The notes under the pieces were generated by a model that saw nothing but the letters and a program-made list of their open reading frames with translations, ran no database searches and was not told where the DNA came from. A DNA stretch of 64,000 nucleotides from Dyella monticola (GTDB lineage Bacteria > Pseudomonadota > Gammaproteobacteria > Xanthomonadales > Rhodanobacteraceae), in contig NZ_QRBE01000004.1 of NCBI RefSeq assembly GCF_003363155.1, positions 214,837 through 278,836 on the forward strand. Reading direction: 5' to 3'. Position 1 is the first letter of the stretch. Every line of letters starts with the position of its first letter. A program made the translations under genes and the position numbers. Of this stretch, positions 1 to 8,135 are shown one piece after another.

Positions 1-7
1 CAATCGA

Positions 8-607
8 GTGGTTGTTGCCACGAGAGACGGCAAGCAACCCACTTTGCGATCCCGAGCCGCGCAGTTCACCGACAACCTCGATGCATTCCAAAACGCGCTG
101 CGTGAATTGAAACTGTGTATCGAGCGCTACGAAGCAATTCTGCCGGGCTTCGACATCTTCAAGAAGGCACTGGCCTGCGGGTTGCACGAACTATTGCGGC
201 TTCGCGGTGCGGTTGAACAGGTGTTGGCGGACTGGCTGCCCGTGGATAGTAGATACCAAGGTGTGACGACTCCCGCTAATGTGAAGCTAGTGACAGCCGA
301 CGCGCAAACGGCCTTTGACAGGGCAGCGTGGCCACTCGAAACTGCGATTCAGCAGGTCGAAGGCTGGGTATTTGATCTTGGGGTAGAAGCACAAAACTTC
401 ACGCTGAAGGACTATGCCGACCAGCCGGTTCCACGTAGGAAACCCGATGAGCCGTTCTTTACGGTGACCGTTGACCTCGAAGATCGGGAGTCGCTTCAAA
501 AGAAGTTTGCTGAGACCGAATACGGGAAAGCGGTGACTGCATCGCTGATAATTCAACTTCGCAAGCGCATGTCAAAGAAAGAATCATCGAAGTCGGACGC
601 GGTGTAA
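8..607 (+). CDS. hypothetical protein (possibly 5'-truncated by window edge)
   Basis: A 199-residue reading frame starts at GTG in position 8, but the frame stays open to the first base of the window, so the true start may lie upstream. I do not recognise the family. The protein is soluble, mainly helical in character, with no signal peptide or membrane segment. It ends in a basic Lys/Ser-rich tail. The stop is followed after 5 bases by the next gene, so the two look like one operon with the nuclease-like gene at 1385. Being real is supported by length, normal composition and the close spacing; function is unknown. Confidence 0.6.
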   Translation: MVVATRDGKQPTLRSRAAQFTDNLDAFQNALRELKLCIERYEAILPGFDIFKKALACGLHELLRLRGAVEQVLADWLPVDSRYQGVTTPANVKLVTADAQTAFDRAAWPLETAIQQVEGWVFDLGVEAQNFTLKDYADQPVPRRKPDEPFFTVTVDLEDRESLQKKFAETEYGKAVTASLIIQLRKRMSKKESSKSDAV

Positions 608-612
608 GCGTG

Positions 613-1194
613 ATGAATAACCAGGAAGTGATCGCCATCTGGATTCCTTATCGCCTGCAGGCGATAAGCACGATGTGGTGGGCCTACAACCAACTGCAAG
701 ATCTCCCGCAGCCGCGAGAACTACAAGTGTTTGTCGATGGCAAACAACTCCTCCAAGGCAACGCAAGCGCGGTGCTCAACCCTATGGTTGAGGCAGGGTT
801 TATTCATGCGCGTTGCCTCCTGGAATTCTTAGGGCTTGGCGTGAGGGCGGGGAAGCTGGTCACGGTCGGCAATCGGAGGGTGGACGACATCGCTATCGAG
901 CACTTTACGGCGAATGGCGTCGCGTTGGAGAAGGTCACGCCAGATGCCGCATTGAGTGCCTACACGGGTCCGAAGGATCGGGGCGAACGTGCGCTAGTAG
1001 CGATTTTGGAGCTGACTAATAAGGGTTTGGCTCACTTCACGAACACATTTCAAGATGGCTACAACAGCCTTGACCTTGAAATCGCCTGCAAGGGAATACC
1101 CGTGCTCGTGCAGAACCACCTTTACATGAAATTGAACATGCCCGTGCCAGTGGCTCCCAAGCCGAGCGCAGGAGATTTGACGTCGAATAATTGA
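613..1194 (+). CDS. hypothetical protein
   Basis: 193 residues from the ATG at 613; a GTG one codon earlier is less likely. I recognise no family. The protein appears soluble, with a central helical stretch around 'EAGFIHARCLLEFLGL' (about residues 60-75), and no signal peptide. It lies 5 bases after the preceding unknown gene and 190 bases before the Mrr-like gene at 1385, all on the plus strand. Co-location with nuclease genes makes an accessory or defence role possible, but nothing in the sequence itself shows a catalytic motif. Confidence 0.6.
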   Translation: MNNQEVIAIWIPYRLQAISTMWWAYNQLQDLPQPRELQVFVDGKQLLQGNASAVLNPMVEAGFIHARCLLEFLGLGVRAGKLVTVGNRRVDDIAIEHFTANGVALEKVTPDAALSAYTGPKDRGERALVAILELTNKGLAHFTNTFQDGYNSLDLEIACKGIPVLVQNHLYMKLNMPVPVAPKPSAGDLTSNN

Positions 1195-1384
1195 TATCAA
1201 GAGACAGCGCCATGACCCTCGCCTTCGAGCCCACACGCTCTTACGTCTACAACGCCTCACGCTACGCACTGTTGTCTATGTTAATCCGAACGTTGGACTT
1301 TCGATCGAACACCTGGAAGGTGAGCTGCGCAACTTTGCCAGGCTCACAAGTGATCAATTGGGATTGTTCTAAGGAAAAGCATGC

Positions 1385-2305
1385 ATGGATAAATTACCTT
1401 CTACGACGAAGGCCTACTTCATCAAGTTGGGTGAGGGCGGCGCCTGGGAAGACGCTTGCCTGGCCAATGGCACCATCCGGTTCGGCTACCACGACACACC
1501 GCAGGAGCTGTGTTTGACCGGACAATGGGACAAGGTTCATGAGTTTTGGACCGCAGAGCGTGGCAATTCCGGCACGGCCAGCAACGACGTCCGGCAAATC
1601 CAAACCTTTTTCGAGGCCGACGAAAGCAGCATCTTCATCACTTTTTCCAAAAACTACCTTTGGTGGTGCCGCCCCACAGGCGTACCTTGGGTTGTTCCCG
1701 AAGAGGGCAACGCGCGCCTGCGAAACACGGTGGATGGTTGGAAAAAGACTAGCTTGGGAGGGGAGCCACTTTCGGTTAGTCGGCTTTCGGGCAAGTTGAC
1801 GAAAACACAGATGTATCAGGGCACCATCTGCGAGGTGGGCGAAACGGCTTATCTGTTGAGACGAATCAACGATGAGAAAACCCCCGAGCTTGCTGCGGCC
1901 GAAGAAACCGAAAAGGTGTTGCTGGGTCAAATCCTGGCAATGGTGAGGTTGCTCACGCCCGAGGACTTTGAGCTGATGGTGGAGCTGATCTTTTCGCAAA
2001 GTGGGTGGCGTCGGCAAACGCGAACCGGCGGCAATCAAAAGACGATGGATTTAGACCTGCTGTTGCCGACGACGAACGAGCGCGCCTTTGTCCAGGTGAA
2101 GTCCAAGACGAAGCGCAAGCAGTTTGATGAGTATGCCGAGGCCTTCGCTGGAACCGACGCGCACACGCGGATGTTCTACGTTTGGCACACCGGCACGGTG
2201 GACCGGGATCCCCCGCCGAACATCACGCTTTGGGGACCAGACCTCATAGCCAGCAAAGTGTTGGAAGCGGGCCTGTTGGCGTTGCTAAAAGATCGCATTT
2301 CCTAA
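1385..2305 (+). CDS. Mrr-like PD-(D/E)XK nuclease-fold protein, copy A
   Basis: 306 residues. The C-terminal half carries an Mrr-like PD-(D/E)XK pattern: a helix 'FELMVELIFSQSGW' (about 200-213), an acidic strand 'MDLDLLLP' (about 220) and 'FVQVKSKT' (about 236-243), in which Gln-x-Lys replaces the usual Glu-x-Lys as in several Mrr-type enzymes. The N-terminal 150 residues begin 'YFIKLGEGGAWE' and may form a sensor domain of unknown fold. A full-length homologue lies on the minus strand at 48354-49328 with the same domain order and 'YVQIKSAT'. Likely a type IV-like restriction protein acting on modified or foreign DNA; that role is inferred from the family, not shown here. Confidence 0.7.
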   Translation: MDKLPSTTKAYFIKLGEGGAWEDACLANGTIRFGYHDTPQELCLTGQWDKVHEFWTAERGNSGTASNDVRQIQTFFEADESSIFITFSKNYLWWCRPTGVPWVVPEEGNARLRNTVDGWKKTSLGGEPLSVSRLSGKLTKTQMYQGTICEVGETAYLLRRINDEKTPELAAAEETEKVLLGQILAMVRLLTPEDFELMVELIFSQSGWRRQTRTGGNQKTMDLDLLLPTTNERAFVQVKSKTKRKQFDEYAEAFAGTDAHTRMFYVWHTGTVDRDPPPNITLWGPDLIASKVLEAGLLALLKDRIS

Positions 2306-2318
2306 GGAGCTTACGATC

Positions 2319-2561
2319 ATGATGAAAGGTGGATTGAACTGGGCAAACGACCATCTCGATCACCAAACCCCTCCATGCGCGCCGAATTGCTTGGACTGCG
2401 CTTGGGCCAAACGCGTGAAGGAAGAAGAGAGGCGGGCGCGTGACAGGTTTGATGAACAGCTTCACCGACTTCACGAGAAAGAGAGGGAAGAACTGATCAA
2501 TTCGCTGCCTCTCGCGTCGAGGCAGGTGGTGATGGAAAAGTTACGCCCGCGGCGTATATAA
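2319..2561 (+). CDS. small Cys-containing, charged helical protein
   Basis: 80 residues, starting 13 bases after the Mrr-like gene, probably co-transcribed with it. It has a 'CAPNCLDC' cluster near residues 20-27 followed by a long, highly charged helix rich in Arg and Glu that could form a coiled coil. A metal-binding role for the Cys cluster is possible. No family recognised. A double ATG opens the frame; either could be used. Confidence 0.5.
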   Translation: MMKGGLNWANDHLDHQTPPCAPNCLDCAWAKRVKEEERRARDRFDEQLHRLHEKEREELINSLPLASRQVVMEKLRPRRI

Positions 2562-2873
2562 GGTGGCATTCCGAACGTGAGGAGCTGAGACGAGATCTCA
2601 GCTCCGGCTCCGCGAATGCCCCCGGTCCACAGATGACGTGGGCAACTTGGCGTCGATTTGCCGGGCGCGATCTTCGGCGTCCAGTTTTTCACGGCGTGAA
2701 ACACGTCGGTCCAGAAAGTGTCGTTGCGTTCCCGCTGCGTTTCATAGCGAATCCGGGCGAGGTCAGACACGAAGTCGATGCGGGTGGGCACGACGGAAAC
2801 CTTGGCGGGTGGAAGCCAGGGCCAGGAGGATGGGTCCACGGGTTCGCGCGCAAACTGGTTCGACTGGCCGAGA
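2562..2873. other. intergenic stretch with a weak minus-strand frame
   Basis: No convincing gene. A minus-strand frame runs from 2887 to 2471 with a protein-like middle part ('DLARIRYETQRERNDTFW'), but it would start inside the terminator hairpin and overlaps the end of the plus-strand gene. It may be a decayed gene remnant. Confidence 0.3.
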
Positions 2874-2910
2874 CAAAAAGGGAACACGCCTATCAGGTGT
2901 GTTCCCTTTC
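2874..2910. terminator. bidirectional rho-independent terminator
   Basis: A-run, 12-bp stem (gggaacac...gtgttccc extended by cct/agg) with a short loop, then a T-rich run on the plus strand; the A-run provides the U-tract on the minus strand. It sits between the convergent gene blocks ending at 2561 (plus) and 2988 (minus), as expected. Confidence 0.75.
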
Positions 2911-2987
2911 TTTATGCCGCAAAACGAAGTAATAGGAAAAAGTCTGCTCAACGAAACCCGACGAGATGCCAAGCGGTGCTTTTCAAG

Positions 2988-3335
2988 TCAGGCTTTCTTG
3001 AGAAAGCAAACCTTAAGCACCAGACCTTTGATCTTATCGGAGTTGCCTTCGATGTGTTCCGAGTCGCCGTCGACGAGTCGAATGTTGCGAATGACGGTTC
3101 CCTGCTTAAGAGGAATGGAGGAGCCCTTGACCTTCAGGTCCTTGATGACGACAACCGAATCGCCACCATGGAGCACGTTGCCATGGACATCGCGCACGAC
3201 TGTGGTGACCTCTTCGATTTTTGCCACTACCTTCGGCCATTCGTACCCGCAATCTGGACAGATGTAGACCATCCCATCCGGGTACGTGTTTTCCATGCCG
3301 CAACGTAGACAGGCTGGGATCTCGGATATTTCCAT
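2988..3335 (-). CDS. yjdM: PhnA/YjdM family zinc-ribbon protein
   Basis: 115 residues. The N-terminus has a zinc ribbon (CLRCG ... CPDCGYEW), followed by the family's compact beta domain with 'VVRDVHGNVLHGGDSV' and the closing 'KGLVLKVCFLKK'. This is the YjdM family, historically called alkylphosphonate uptake protein PhnA; its true function in E. coli is unsettled and it is not part of the phn C-P lyase. Start chosen at the ATG at 3335; the codon before it is TTG. Monocistronic, with the terminator at 2874-2910 downstream. Confidence 0.88.
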   Translation of the reverse strand: MEISEIPACLRCGMENTYPDGMVYICPDCGYEWPKVVAKIEEVTTVVRDVHGNVLHGGDSVVVIKDLKVKGSSIPLKQGTVIRNIRLVDGDSEHIEGNSDKIKGLVLKVCFLKKA

Positions 3336-3435
3336 CAAAAAGCCTCTTTCTAGGTAAATGAATACAACGGTTTCGTACCATCGTTGCTAGCGTGGATGGA
3401 TATCGCGGGCCACGATCAGCTTCTCTTACAGAGCG

Positions 3436-3891
3436 CTACATCCATTCGTAGGATGCGGCTCGCACGAAGTGTTCACGAGCAGTAGAGCTAAGCCACGGAA
3501 AGGCGCGGCCAATGGCTTGATCGGCTGATTTGCACCCGACTTGTAAGTCGTGATTTTGCCAATGCGTCGCGCTGCAAGCATGAGTCCAGATATTCCGAGC
3601 CATGATCCGATCTGTCCCGGACAAGCCTTCGTGGGTCAACACGGCTTCCAAGAAGCGCCAAGGCGCTGACCAGTCGGTAAAGCTTTCCACAATGCTGACA
3701 ATGTTTGATTGGGACATCGAATGGAACCTGTTGATCTCCTCGGTAAGAGGAGGCTCGTGGTGCGACGATGGGCACAGCCAGCGCATACGGTGAGTATCAA
3801 TGTATCCGTTGCCGTCGCGTGCGGCCAGGGTGCTCTTTGCTTCTTTTCTTACGTAGATGATGAAGGTTTCAATCGGTGGAAGGCAGCACAT
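3436..3891 (-). CDS. hypothetical protein
   Basis: About 151 residues if it starts at the ATG at 3891, 8 bases after the stop of the receiver-domain gene; a start at 3924 would overlap that gene. I do not recognise the family. The C-terminal half is rich in Trp, His and Ala ('TDWSAPWRFLEAVL', 'AFPWLSSTAREHFVRAASYEW'), soluble, no signal peptide. It is the last gene of the minus-strand run RHH, unknown, receiver, this gene. Confidence 0.5.
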   Translation of the reverse strand: MCCLPPIETFIIYVRKEAKSTLAARDGNGYIDTHRMRWLCPSSHHEPPLTEEINRFHSMSQSNIVSIVESFTDWSAPWRFLEAVLTHEGLSGTDRIMARNIWTHACSATHWQNHDLQVGCKSADQAIGRAFPWLSSTAREHFVRAASYEWM

Positions 3892-3898
3892 GCCGGCC

Positions 3899-4258
3899 CT
3901 AAGCCTGTGGCTGTCCGATGACACATGCCAGGCAATGACGCAATTCGACCACGCCCACTGGCTTAATCAAGGTGATGTCACCCCGGAACGCGATAGGCTT
4001 GGCCGAGCCCGTCGCGGCGTCTTGCTCCAGTAGCAGCACGATTGGGATGGCACAGCGACGAAATAGGCTTATCAGAGCCTTTACTTCGCGATAGGGAAGA
4101 TGCGCATCAACAATCGCCACGCGATGATCGGCCAGCAGCATCGCGTTCAGTGCCGAATCCAGCCCGCTCGCCGCGCAGACGGCATAACCGCTCCGCTGTA
4201 GGTCCTGTTCCAGCGCTTGGCGAAAAACCGCATCGTCATCCACGATCAAGACAGACAT
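3899..4258 (-). CDS. stand-alone response regulator receiver domain
   Basis: 119 residues from the ATG at 4258. The protein is a single CheY-like receiver: acidic pair in 'VLIVDDDAVFRQAL' (residues 3-16), phospho-acceptor Asp in 'VAIVDAHLP' (about 50) and the conserved Lys in 'ITLIKPVG' (about 98). No output domain follows, so it would act by protein contact or phosphotransfer. No histidine kinase is next to it; the truncated MASE1 protein at 6853 is the only sensor-like gene nearby. It follows the unknown gene at 4329 and precedes the one at 3436. Confidence 0.75.
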   Translation of the reverse strand: MSVLIVDDDAVFRQALEQDLQRSGYAVCAASGLDSALNAMLLADHRVAIVDAHLPYREVKALISLFRRCAIPIVLLLEQDAATGSAKPIAFRGDITLIKPVGVVELRHCLACVIGQPQA

Positions 4259-4328
4259 CGTGTCAGCCTTCGAACGCTGCAGACGACGCAACGACCTCAC
4301 GCATAGCGGGATGCATAACAGCGTGTCG

Positions 4329-5132
4329 TCACTTGCGGCGTTTTTGCCGGCTCAGCGCATGAAAGCGCGAGGGTGGCGATAGATGCGCGCGCACGGTTTC
4401 AAAAAGCGGGCTGGCTTCCGACGGACGTTCCAGGTGACGTCCCACGGACGCGGCAGCTAATTGAGCGACTTCCATCGGAAGGGGTACAGTGGTCTCGGGC
4501 CAGAATCCCAACTCCAGAGCGCCCAGTCGTGCCGCACTATCCAGATGCGGCAACACCTCGCCATAGGTGGCGCGGCGTAGTTCGTTGTCCGTGGTGTTGC
4601 CAGGCGCTGCGATGATGATGCGGCACGCCGTCTGGTTGGTGCTTTTCAAATAGGTGCCGTACGCCGTCAAGCAACCGGAAAACAGGGAGCGATAGCGCAA
4701 CGTGTCCGACCCTGCGCTTTGTCCGACCTGATGCTCGACGACTGCCACCGCGAAGCGCAGCGGCAATCGGCGAATGAGTGTGGCCAAGGTGGTTTCAGCC
4801 GCATTCGGTTCCCGGACAGGAAGACATAACTGGGGCGCCACGTCGTGGAGCCAGGACGCGATCGGCGCGCGGATGGACGCGGGGCTGTCATCGCGACGCA
4901 GCGACTGCAACCCGGTCAGCGATTGCGTAAGCATGGACCAGGCGGCCGATATGGTCGGCCAGCAGAGAATCTGCACGTCGATGCGCTTGTCCTGGGTACT
5001 CACGCTGTACTCGCCAAGAAACGCCACGTGTTCAGGCCGTAAACCGGCCATCGTCTGTAAAACACTGGGGGCACTTTTCGCCGCCGAGGACGGCGGTCGG
5101 CGGATGGGTTTATCCGTTACTGGCACGGTCAT
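4329..5132 (-). CDS. hypothetical protein, RHH-coupled
   Basis: 267 residues from the ATG at 5132, which overlaps the end of the ribbon-helix-helix gene by 23 bases. A longer frame begins at 5165. No family recognised. The N-terminus is Pro/Ser/Ala-rich, followed by a mixed alpha/beta region ('LRFAVAVVEHQVG', 'CRIIIAAPGN') and a charged C-terminal tail. The overlap suggests translational coupling to the RHH protein and a shared function with the downstream receiver. Confidence 0.6.
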   Translation of the reverse strand: MTVPVTDKPIRRPPSSAAKSAPSVLQTMAGLRPEHVAFLGEYSVSTQDKRIDVQILCWPTISAAWSMLTQSLTGLQSLRRDDSPASIRAPIASWLHDVAPQLCLPVREPNAAETTLATLIRRLPLRFAVAVVEHQVGQSAGSDTLRYRSLFSGCLTAYGTYLKSTNQTACRIIIAAPGNTTDNELRRATYGEVLPHLDSAARLGALELGFWPETTVPLPMEVAQLAAASVGRHLERPSEASPLFETVRAHLSPPSRFHALSRQKRRK

Positions 5133-5325
5133 TGGGTTCTTCCGGCAGCGCCTCGTCTTCGGCATGCCAAGGGCGGCCGGAGGTGCGTTCGATGTATTCG
5201 CGGATCAATCGGCGGACGACCTGGGACGGTGTCGCGTCCTCAGCCGCACATAAGCGCTCGAAGACCGCCTTCTTGCGTGGGTCGATCAGGATCGTGAGAC
5301 GGGCGGTACGATTTTCGATGGCCAT
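5110..5325 (-). CDS. ribbon-helix-helix (CopG/Arc-like) DNA-binding protein
   Basis: 71 residues from the ATG at 5325 (a frame from 5349 is less likely). The N-terminal strand 'ARLTILIDPRKKAVFERLC' followed by a helix with 'TPSQVVRRLIREYIERTSG' is the ribbon-helix-helix pattern of CopG/Arc repressors. The acidic C-terminus follows the DNA-binding unit. It heads a minus-strand operon and probably autoregulates it from the A/T-rich region at 5326-5438 ('tgataatcaaattatcat', an imperfect palindrome). Confidence 0.7.
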   Translation of the reverse strand: MAIENRTARLTILIDPRKKAVFERLCAAEDATPSQVVRRLIREYIERTSGRPWHAEDEALPEEPNDRASNG

Positions 5326-5354
5326 AGGAGTATTCTCCAACTTACACACGAATC

Positions 5355-5385
5355 AATCTACATGATAATCAAATTATCATACAAC
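5355..5385. promoter_or_regulatory. A/T-rich imperfect palindrome upstream of the RHH gene
   Basis: The stretch 'tgataatcaaattatcat' contains the near-palindrome 'ATGATAAT...ATTATCAT', directly upstream of the RHH start codon and divergent from the hyfB remnant. RHH repressors typically bind such sites near their own promoters; the assignment is inferred from position. Confidence 0.4.
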
Positions 5386-5438
5386 GCACATGGTGCGTTT
5401 TCATGATGTTTGCGACGCCATGACGGGGGATCGAATAC

Positions 5439-5890
5439 GTGAATGAGCTGGCCGCCGCATCACCGATGGTGACCGCCGTACTCGGTCTGGTCACGACCTG
5501 GCTGCTCGTCGGCGGACTAGGTTTGGTGCGCCCGAACCAGATCGGCTGGATCGCCCACGTCTTGTTTCCCTTGGGTGCTTTGGTCGCACTGGGCGTTGCC
5601 GTCGTCGGCGCCACGACGTGGCTGCCTACGTTTGTGACGCAGCAGGCGGTGTTCCCGCTCGGACTGCCGGACTTGCCGTTTCATGTGCGGCTGGATGCGC
5701 TGTCGGGATTTTTCCTGGTACTGCTGGGCAGTGCCGGCACCGGCATTTCGATCTTCTCGGCGGGCTATTTCCGTGCGGGCGAAGGCACGGCGCCTGGCCT
5801 CTTGTGCCTGCAATACCACGTGTTTCTCGCCAGTATGGCGATGGTCATGCTGGCGGACGATGCGTATCTGTTCATGGTGGCTTGGGAACC
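5439..5890 (+). pseudogene. hyfB: truncated hydrogenase-4/complex I-like membrane subunit (HyfB N-terminus)
   Basis: The first about 150 residues match the N-terminus of HyfB/NuoL-like proton-translocating subunits: a hydrophobic leader with several membrane helices, 'LPFHVRLDALSGFFLVLLG' and 'DDAYLFMVAWE', where intact proteins continue with the Ser/Leu-rich helix after 'AWE(A/S)M'. Here homology stops at about 5890 and the frame runs on through unrelated sequence to a stop at 5988-5990. Intact proteins are several hundred residues longer. No other hyf genes are present, so this is a deletion or insertion remnant. Confidence 0.75.
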
Positions 5891-5995
5891 AGCAATGCCG
5901 CCACTGCGGTCATACCTTCAGCGATGGATCTTCATAGATCCTCGCTGCTTCAACGACCTTCGTTTCTCGTCCTCGCGCGCAGGCGCATAGAGCCC

Positions 5996-6012
5996 GGCTC
6001 CACCGGGCTCTA
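5996..6012. terminator. hairpin before the DUF932 remnant
   Basis: 'gagcccggctccaccgggctc' forms a GC-rich stem just after the hyfB junction and about 40 bases before the DUF932 start. It has no strong T-run, only 'tatgcgtttt', so termination is tentative. Confidence 0.35.
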
Positions 6013-6048
6013 TGCGTTTTATGCATCTATATAATTAAGGAGTCCATC

Positions 6049-6231
6049 ATGCATCTGGTTCAATCCATGGCCTACGTCGGGGAGCAACCCTGGCATGGCC
6101 TCGGGACACAGCTTGTCCCCGATCAGTCCCTGGACATCTGGGCCCAGCAAGCGGGCATGAACTGGCGGATCGAGACCGCCGACGTCCATTTCGTCGCTGG
6201 TCATCCCTTCCCAGGTTCTCTGCACACCTAA
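6049..6231 (+). pseudogene. truncated DUF932 (TIGR03299-like) plasmid/phage protein
   Basis: 60 residues from an ATG with a good ribosome site ('aaggag'). The sequence 'MAYVGEQPWHGLGTQL', the 'WAQQAGMNWRIE' helix and 'DVHFVA' are the N-terminus of DUF932/DUF945 proteins, common on plasmids and integrative elements and normally about 300 residues or more. The frame ends at 6231, shortly after the homology stops. This is a remnant of a conjugative-type element. Confidence 0.75.
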
Positions 6232-6274
6232 CGGGATAACCGACGCCACGATTGATCTCATACAACAGCTAAGG

Positions 6275-6511
6275 GTGGCCAGGACCATTCCAGGTGGTCC
6301 TCCGGCTTACGTCATCGAAACACTGGATAATGGAAGTCCAAATGGCCCAGTCCAGATATTCGATGGGAATGGGAATGCCGTGCTGGAGGGAGTGGCTAAA
6401 AACGGAAAGCTTGATGGCCAAGTTCGCTATACGGATGAGAAAGGCCAAGCGGAAGTGGCTTCTTTCGACAGTGGGCGTTTAACAGGCGCATCCGCTACCT
6501 CAGGGAATTAA
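6275..6511 (+). CDS. YwqK-like/MORN-repeat fragment
   Basis: 78 residues from a GTG without a clear ribosome site. 'GNGNAVLEGVAKNGKLDGQVRYTDEKG' resembles the short beta-hairpin repeats of YwqK-type 'antitoxin' or MORN-like proteins. The intact family is longer and often has a signal peptide, which is missing here, so this is probably the C-terminal piece of a broken gene. Confidence 0.4.
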   Translation: MARTIPGGPPAYVIETLDNGSPNGPVQIFDGNGNAVLEGVAKNGKLDGQVRYTDEKGQAEVASFDSGRLTGASATSGN

Positions 6512-6552
6512 AAGGAGATATGCCCCTTTTGTCGTAAGCATGGTGCCAACAG

Positions 6553-6579
6553 AAAAACGGGCCGCCCAAAGGCGGCCCG
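6553..6579 (-). terminator. rho-independent terminator (minus direction)
   Basis: Nine-bp GC-only stem (cgggccgcc / ggcggcccg) with loop 'caaa'. The A-run on its left gives a T-run on the minus strand. No intact minus-strand gene ends here now, so it is probably left over from a deleted gene. Confidence 0.6.
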
Positions 6580-6852
6580 GTCGGGCGTCGGCTTCCATGC
6601 TGGTAGGGGTCCCTACCGGACGCCAAGGACATCCCGGCAGCTCTTTTATCGCATAGCCTGACCGTCACTGCACCTTCACGATGCACCTCACAGACCAGCT
6701 GACCCAGACAGACCACATGAAGGGCGTGCGGCAACATCTTGCAGGGGTTCATGGGCCTGCGCGCTTCACCAGAACTTCACGGCAAAGGCCTAAGCATGAC
6801 GCCATTTACGCCCGGGGGTTGGGCGGCAAGGGACTTGATAAGGGGTCAAGTG
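6580..6852. other. intergenic, no gene seen
   Basis: About 270 bases without a supportable gene. A short inverted repeat 'ggtagg...cctacc' lies near 6600-6616. Frames on both strands are shadows or very short. Confidence 0.4.
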
Positions 6853-7803
6853 ATGGGGAAAGGAACACGCGGGAGCACGTTTGGGCGTTATGCCATCGTG
6901 GCTATCGTCTACGGGATAAGCGTCTCGCTTTTTCGGCAGATTTCGATCTCGCACTGGCTCGTCATGTGCGGCTTCGACTTGACCGTGTTGCTCCTGACGC
7001 CCTATCGCTATTGGCCCGCGCTTTTCGTAGGCGAGTTCTTTCAACTACTCGTCAAGAGTATTCAGTGTTTCGATCAATTCGGGTGGCTCTGGTCAGTCCA
7101 GAACCTCCTGCCCACGCTGCTCGTCATGGCACCGCTGGTTTGGGTGGCGCGAGAACGTTGGCACGTGCTCCATCGCGGCTACCTCAATATCCCAGCGCTG
7201 CTGGCGTGCTCGCTCTTAGTTGCCGCTGCGATGACGCTGGACAGCCTGGTCTCCTTATCCGTTACGCCCCTGCCGCCCGGGTATGTGTTGCCGGGTGGAT
7301 GGGGTGGTGTCGCGGGCCGTTGGTTACTTGGAAACTTCATCGGGATACTGACGATCACGCCGACCGTACTCGCGTTCCGCAAAATGATGACCCAGTATCC
7401 GTGGCGGCAATGGGCTAGTCGGGTGTTCGACAGCAAATTGCTCTTGGAATCCATTGGCCTGGTGCTTCCCGTTCTGGCGATGCTGGTGTGGGTAGGATTG
7501 GAAGCGACCCCGCACACAGCGACCCGGCAAATCGCGCAAATCGCCATGTTTTTGCCCGTCGTTTGGTTGGCGCTTCGCCATGGATGGCAAGGTGCCGCCA
7601 TGGGGGGAACTGCGGCAAGCCTTGCCATCATGCTGTTGATGCCAGAGCGTTACGATCAGAGCACATTGCAGGCCGAGTGCCTCGTCTCCTTCGTCATCAG
7701 CAGCATGTTGTTGCTGGGCGGTCGCATCACCGCGATGGACCGCCAAGCAGAACAAGAGCGGATCGATGTGCGCATGGACGCTATGCATTGGCAGCACAGA
7801 TAA
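6853..7803 (+). CDS. MASE1-domain integral membrane protein, output domain lost
   Basis: 316 residues from the ATG at 6853, preceded by 'aggggtcaag'; an ATG at 6796 is an alternative. About eight hydrophobic segments and motifs such as 'FGRYAIVAIVYGISVSLFR', 'RYWPALFVGEFF' and 'GNFIGILTITPTVLAF' identify a MASE1 sensor domain. MASE1 normally precedes a histidine kinase, GGDEF or similar output module. Here the protein ends 20 residues after the last membrane segment ('DVRMDAMHWQHR'), and downstream sequence shows no kinase or GGDEF motifs. Probably a non-functional remnant, or a membrane-only sensor. Confidence 0.7.
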   Translation: MGKGTRGSTFGRYAIVAIVYGISVSLFRQISISHWLVMCGFDLTVLLLTPYRYWPALFVGEFFQLLVKSIQCFDQFGWLWSVQNLLPTLLVMAPLVWVARERWHVLHRGYLNIPALLACSLLVAAAMTLDSLVSLSVTPLPPGYVLPGGWGGVAGRWLLGNFIGILTITPTVLAFRKMMTQYPWRQWASRVFDSKLLLESIGLVLPVLAMLVWVGLEATPHTATRQIAQIAMFLPVVWLALRHGWQGAAMGGTAASLAIMLLMPERYDQSTLQAECLVSFVISSMLLLGGRITAMDRQAEQERIDVRMDAMHWQHR

Positions 7804-7932
7804 AGCGGTGTACTCACAAATCAACGGGTTTGTGGACACGCTGTATCAGGCCATGCCTAACCTGGACCGACAACAACGGCTACCCGGCAACAGCACCAGT
7901 TGGACTCTCCTTGAGGAAAACCGAGACATATG

Positions 7933-7965
7933 CACAGGGCAAGGCGCATAGCGCCTTGCCCTGTG
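7933..7965 (+). terminator. strong hairpin, probable terminator
   Basis: Perfect 15-bp stem (left arm 7933-7947, right arm 7951-7965, 3-base loop) followed after about 10 bases by the T-rich 'acttttgtttttg'. It separates the MASE1 remnant from the defence operon. Confidence 0.65.
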
Positions 7966-8135
7966 TCACGCGTCCCCACTTTTGTTTTTGTGCTCGGCCT
8001 GACGGTATGACTCTATCCGTGTAAATACGTCTAAACCTTACCAAATAAGCCTAAATCCGATGTTCAAAGCGCCTATTTCATGCCATTATCTGGCAGAAGG
8101 CAAAAGGGGGCATTCCGTTACAGGGTTTCCACGTT
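7966..8135 (+). promoter_or_regulatory. presumed promoter region of the DISARM operon
   Basis: 170 bases between a strong terminator and the first gene of an 18-kb operon. It holds repeated 'gtctaaa/gcctaaa' words and a small inverted repeat 'tgcca-ttatc-tggca' at 8081-8095 that could be an operator for the HTH protein encoded next. No single -35/-10 pair stands out. Confidence 0.4.

Noticed and set aside
2471..2887. 138-residue minus-strand frame
   Set aside because: Starts within a terminator hairpin and overlaps a plus-strand gene; at best a gene remnant.
6681..7418. 245-residue plus-strand frame over the MASE1 gene
   Set aside because: Arg-rich shadow of the membrane protein frame, no motif.
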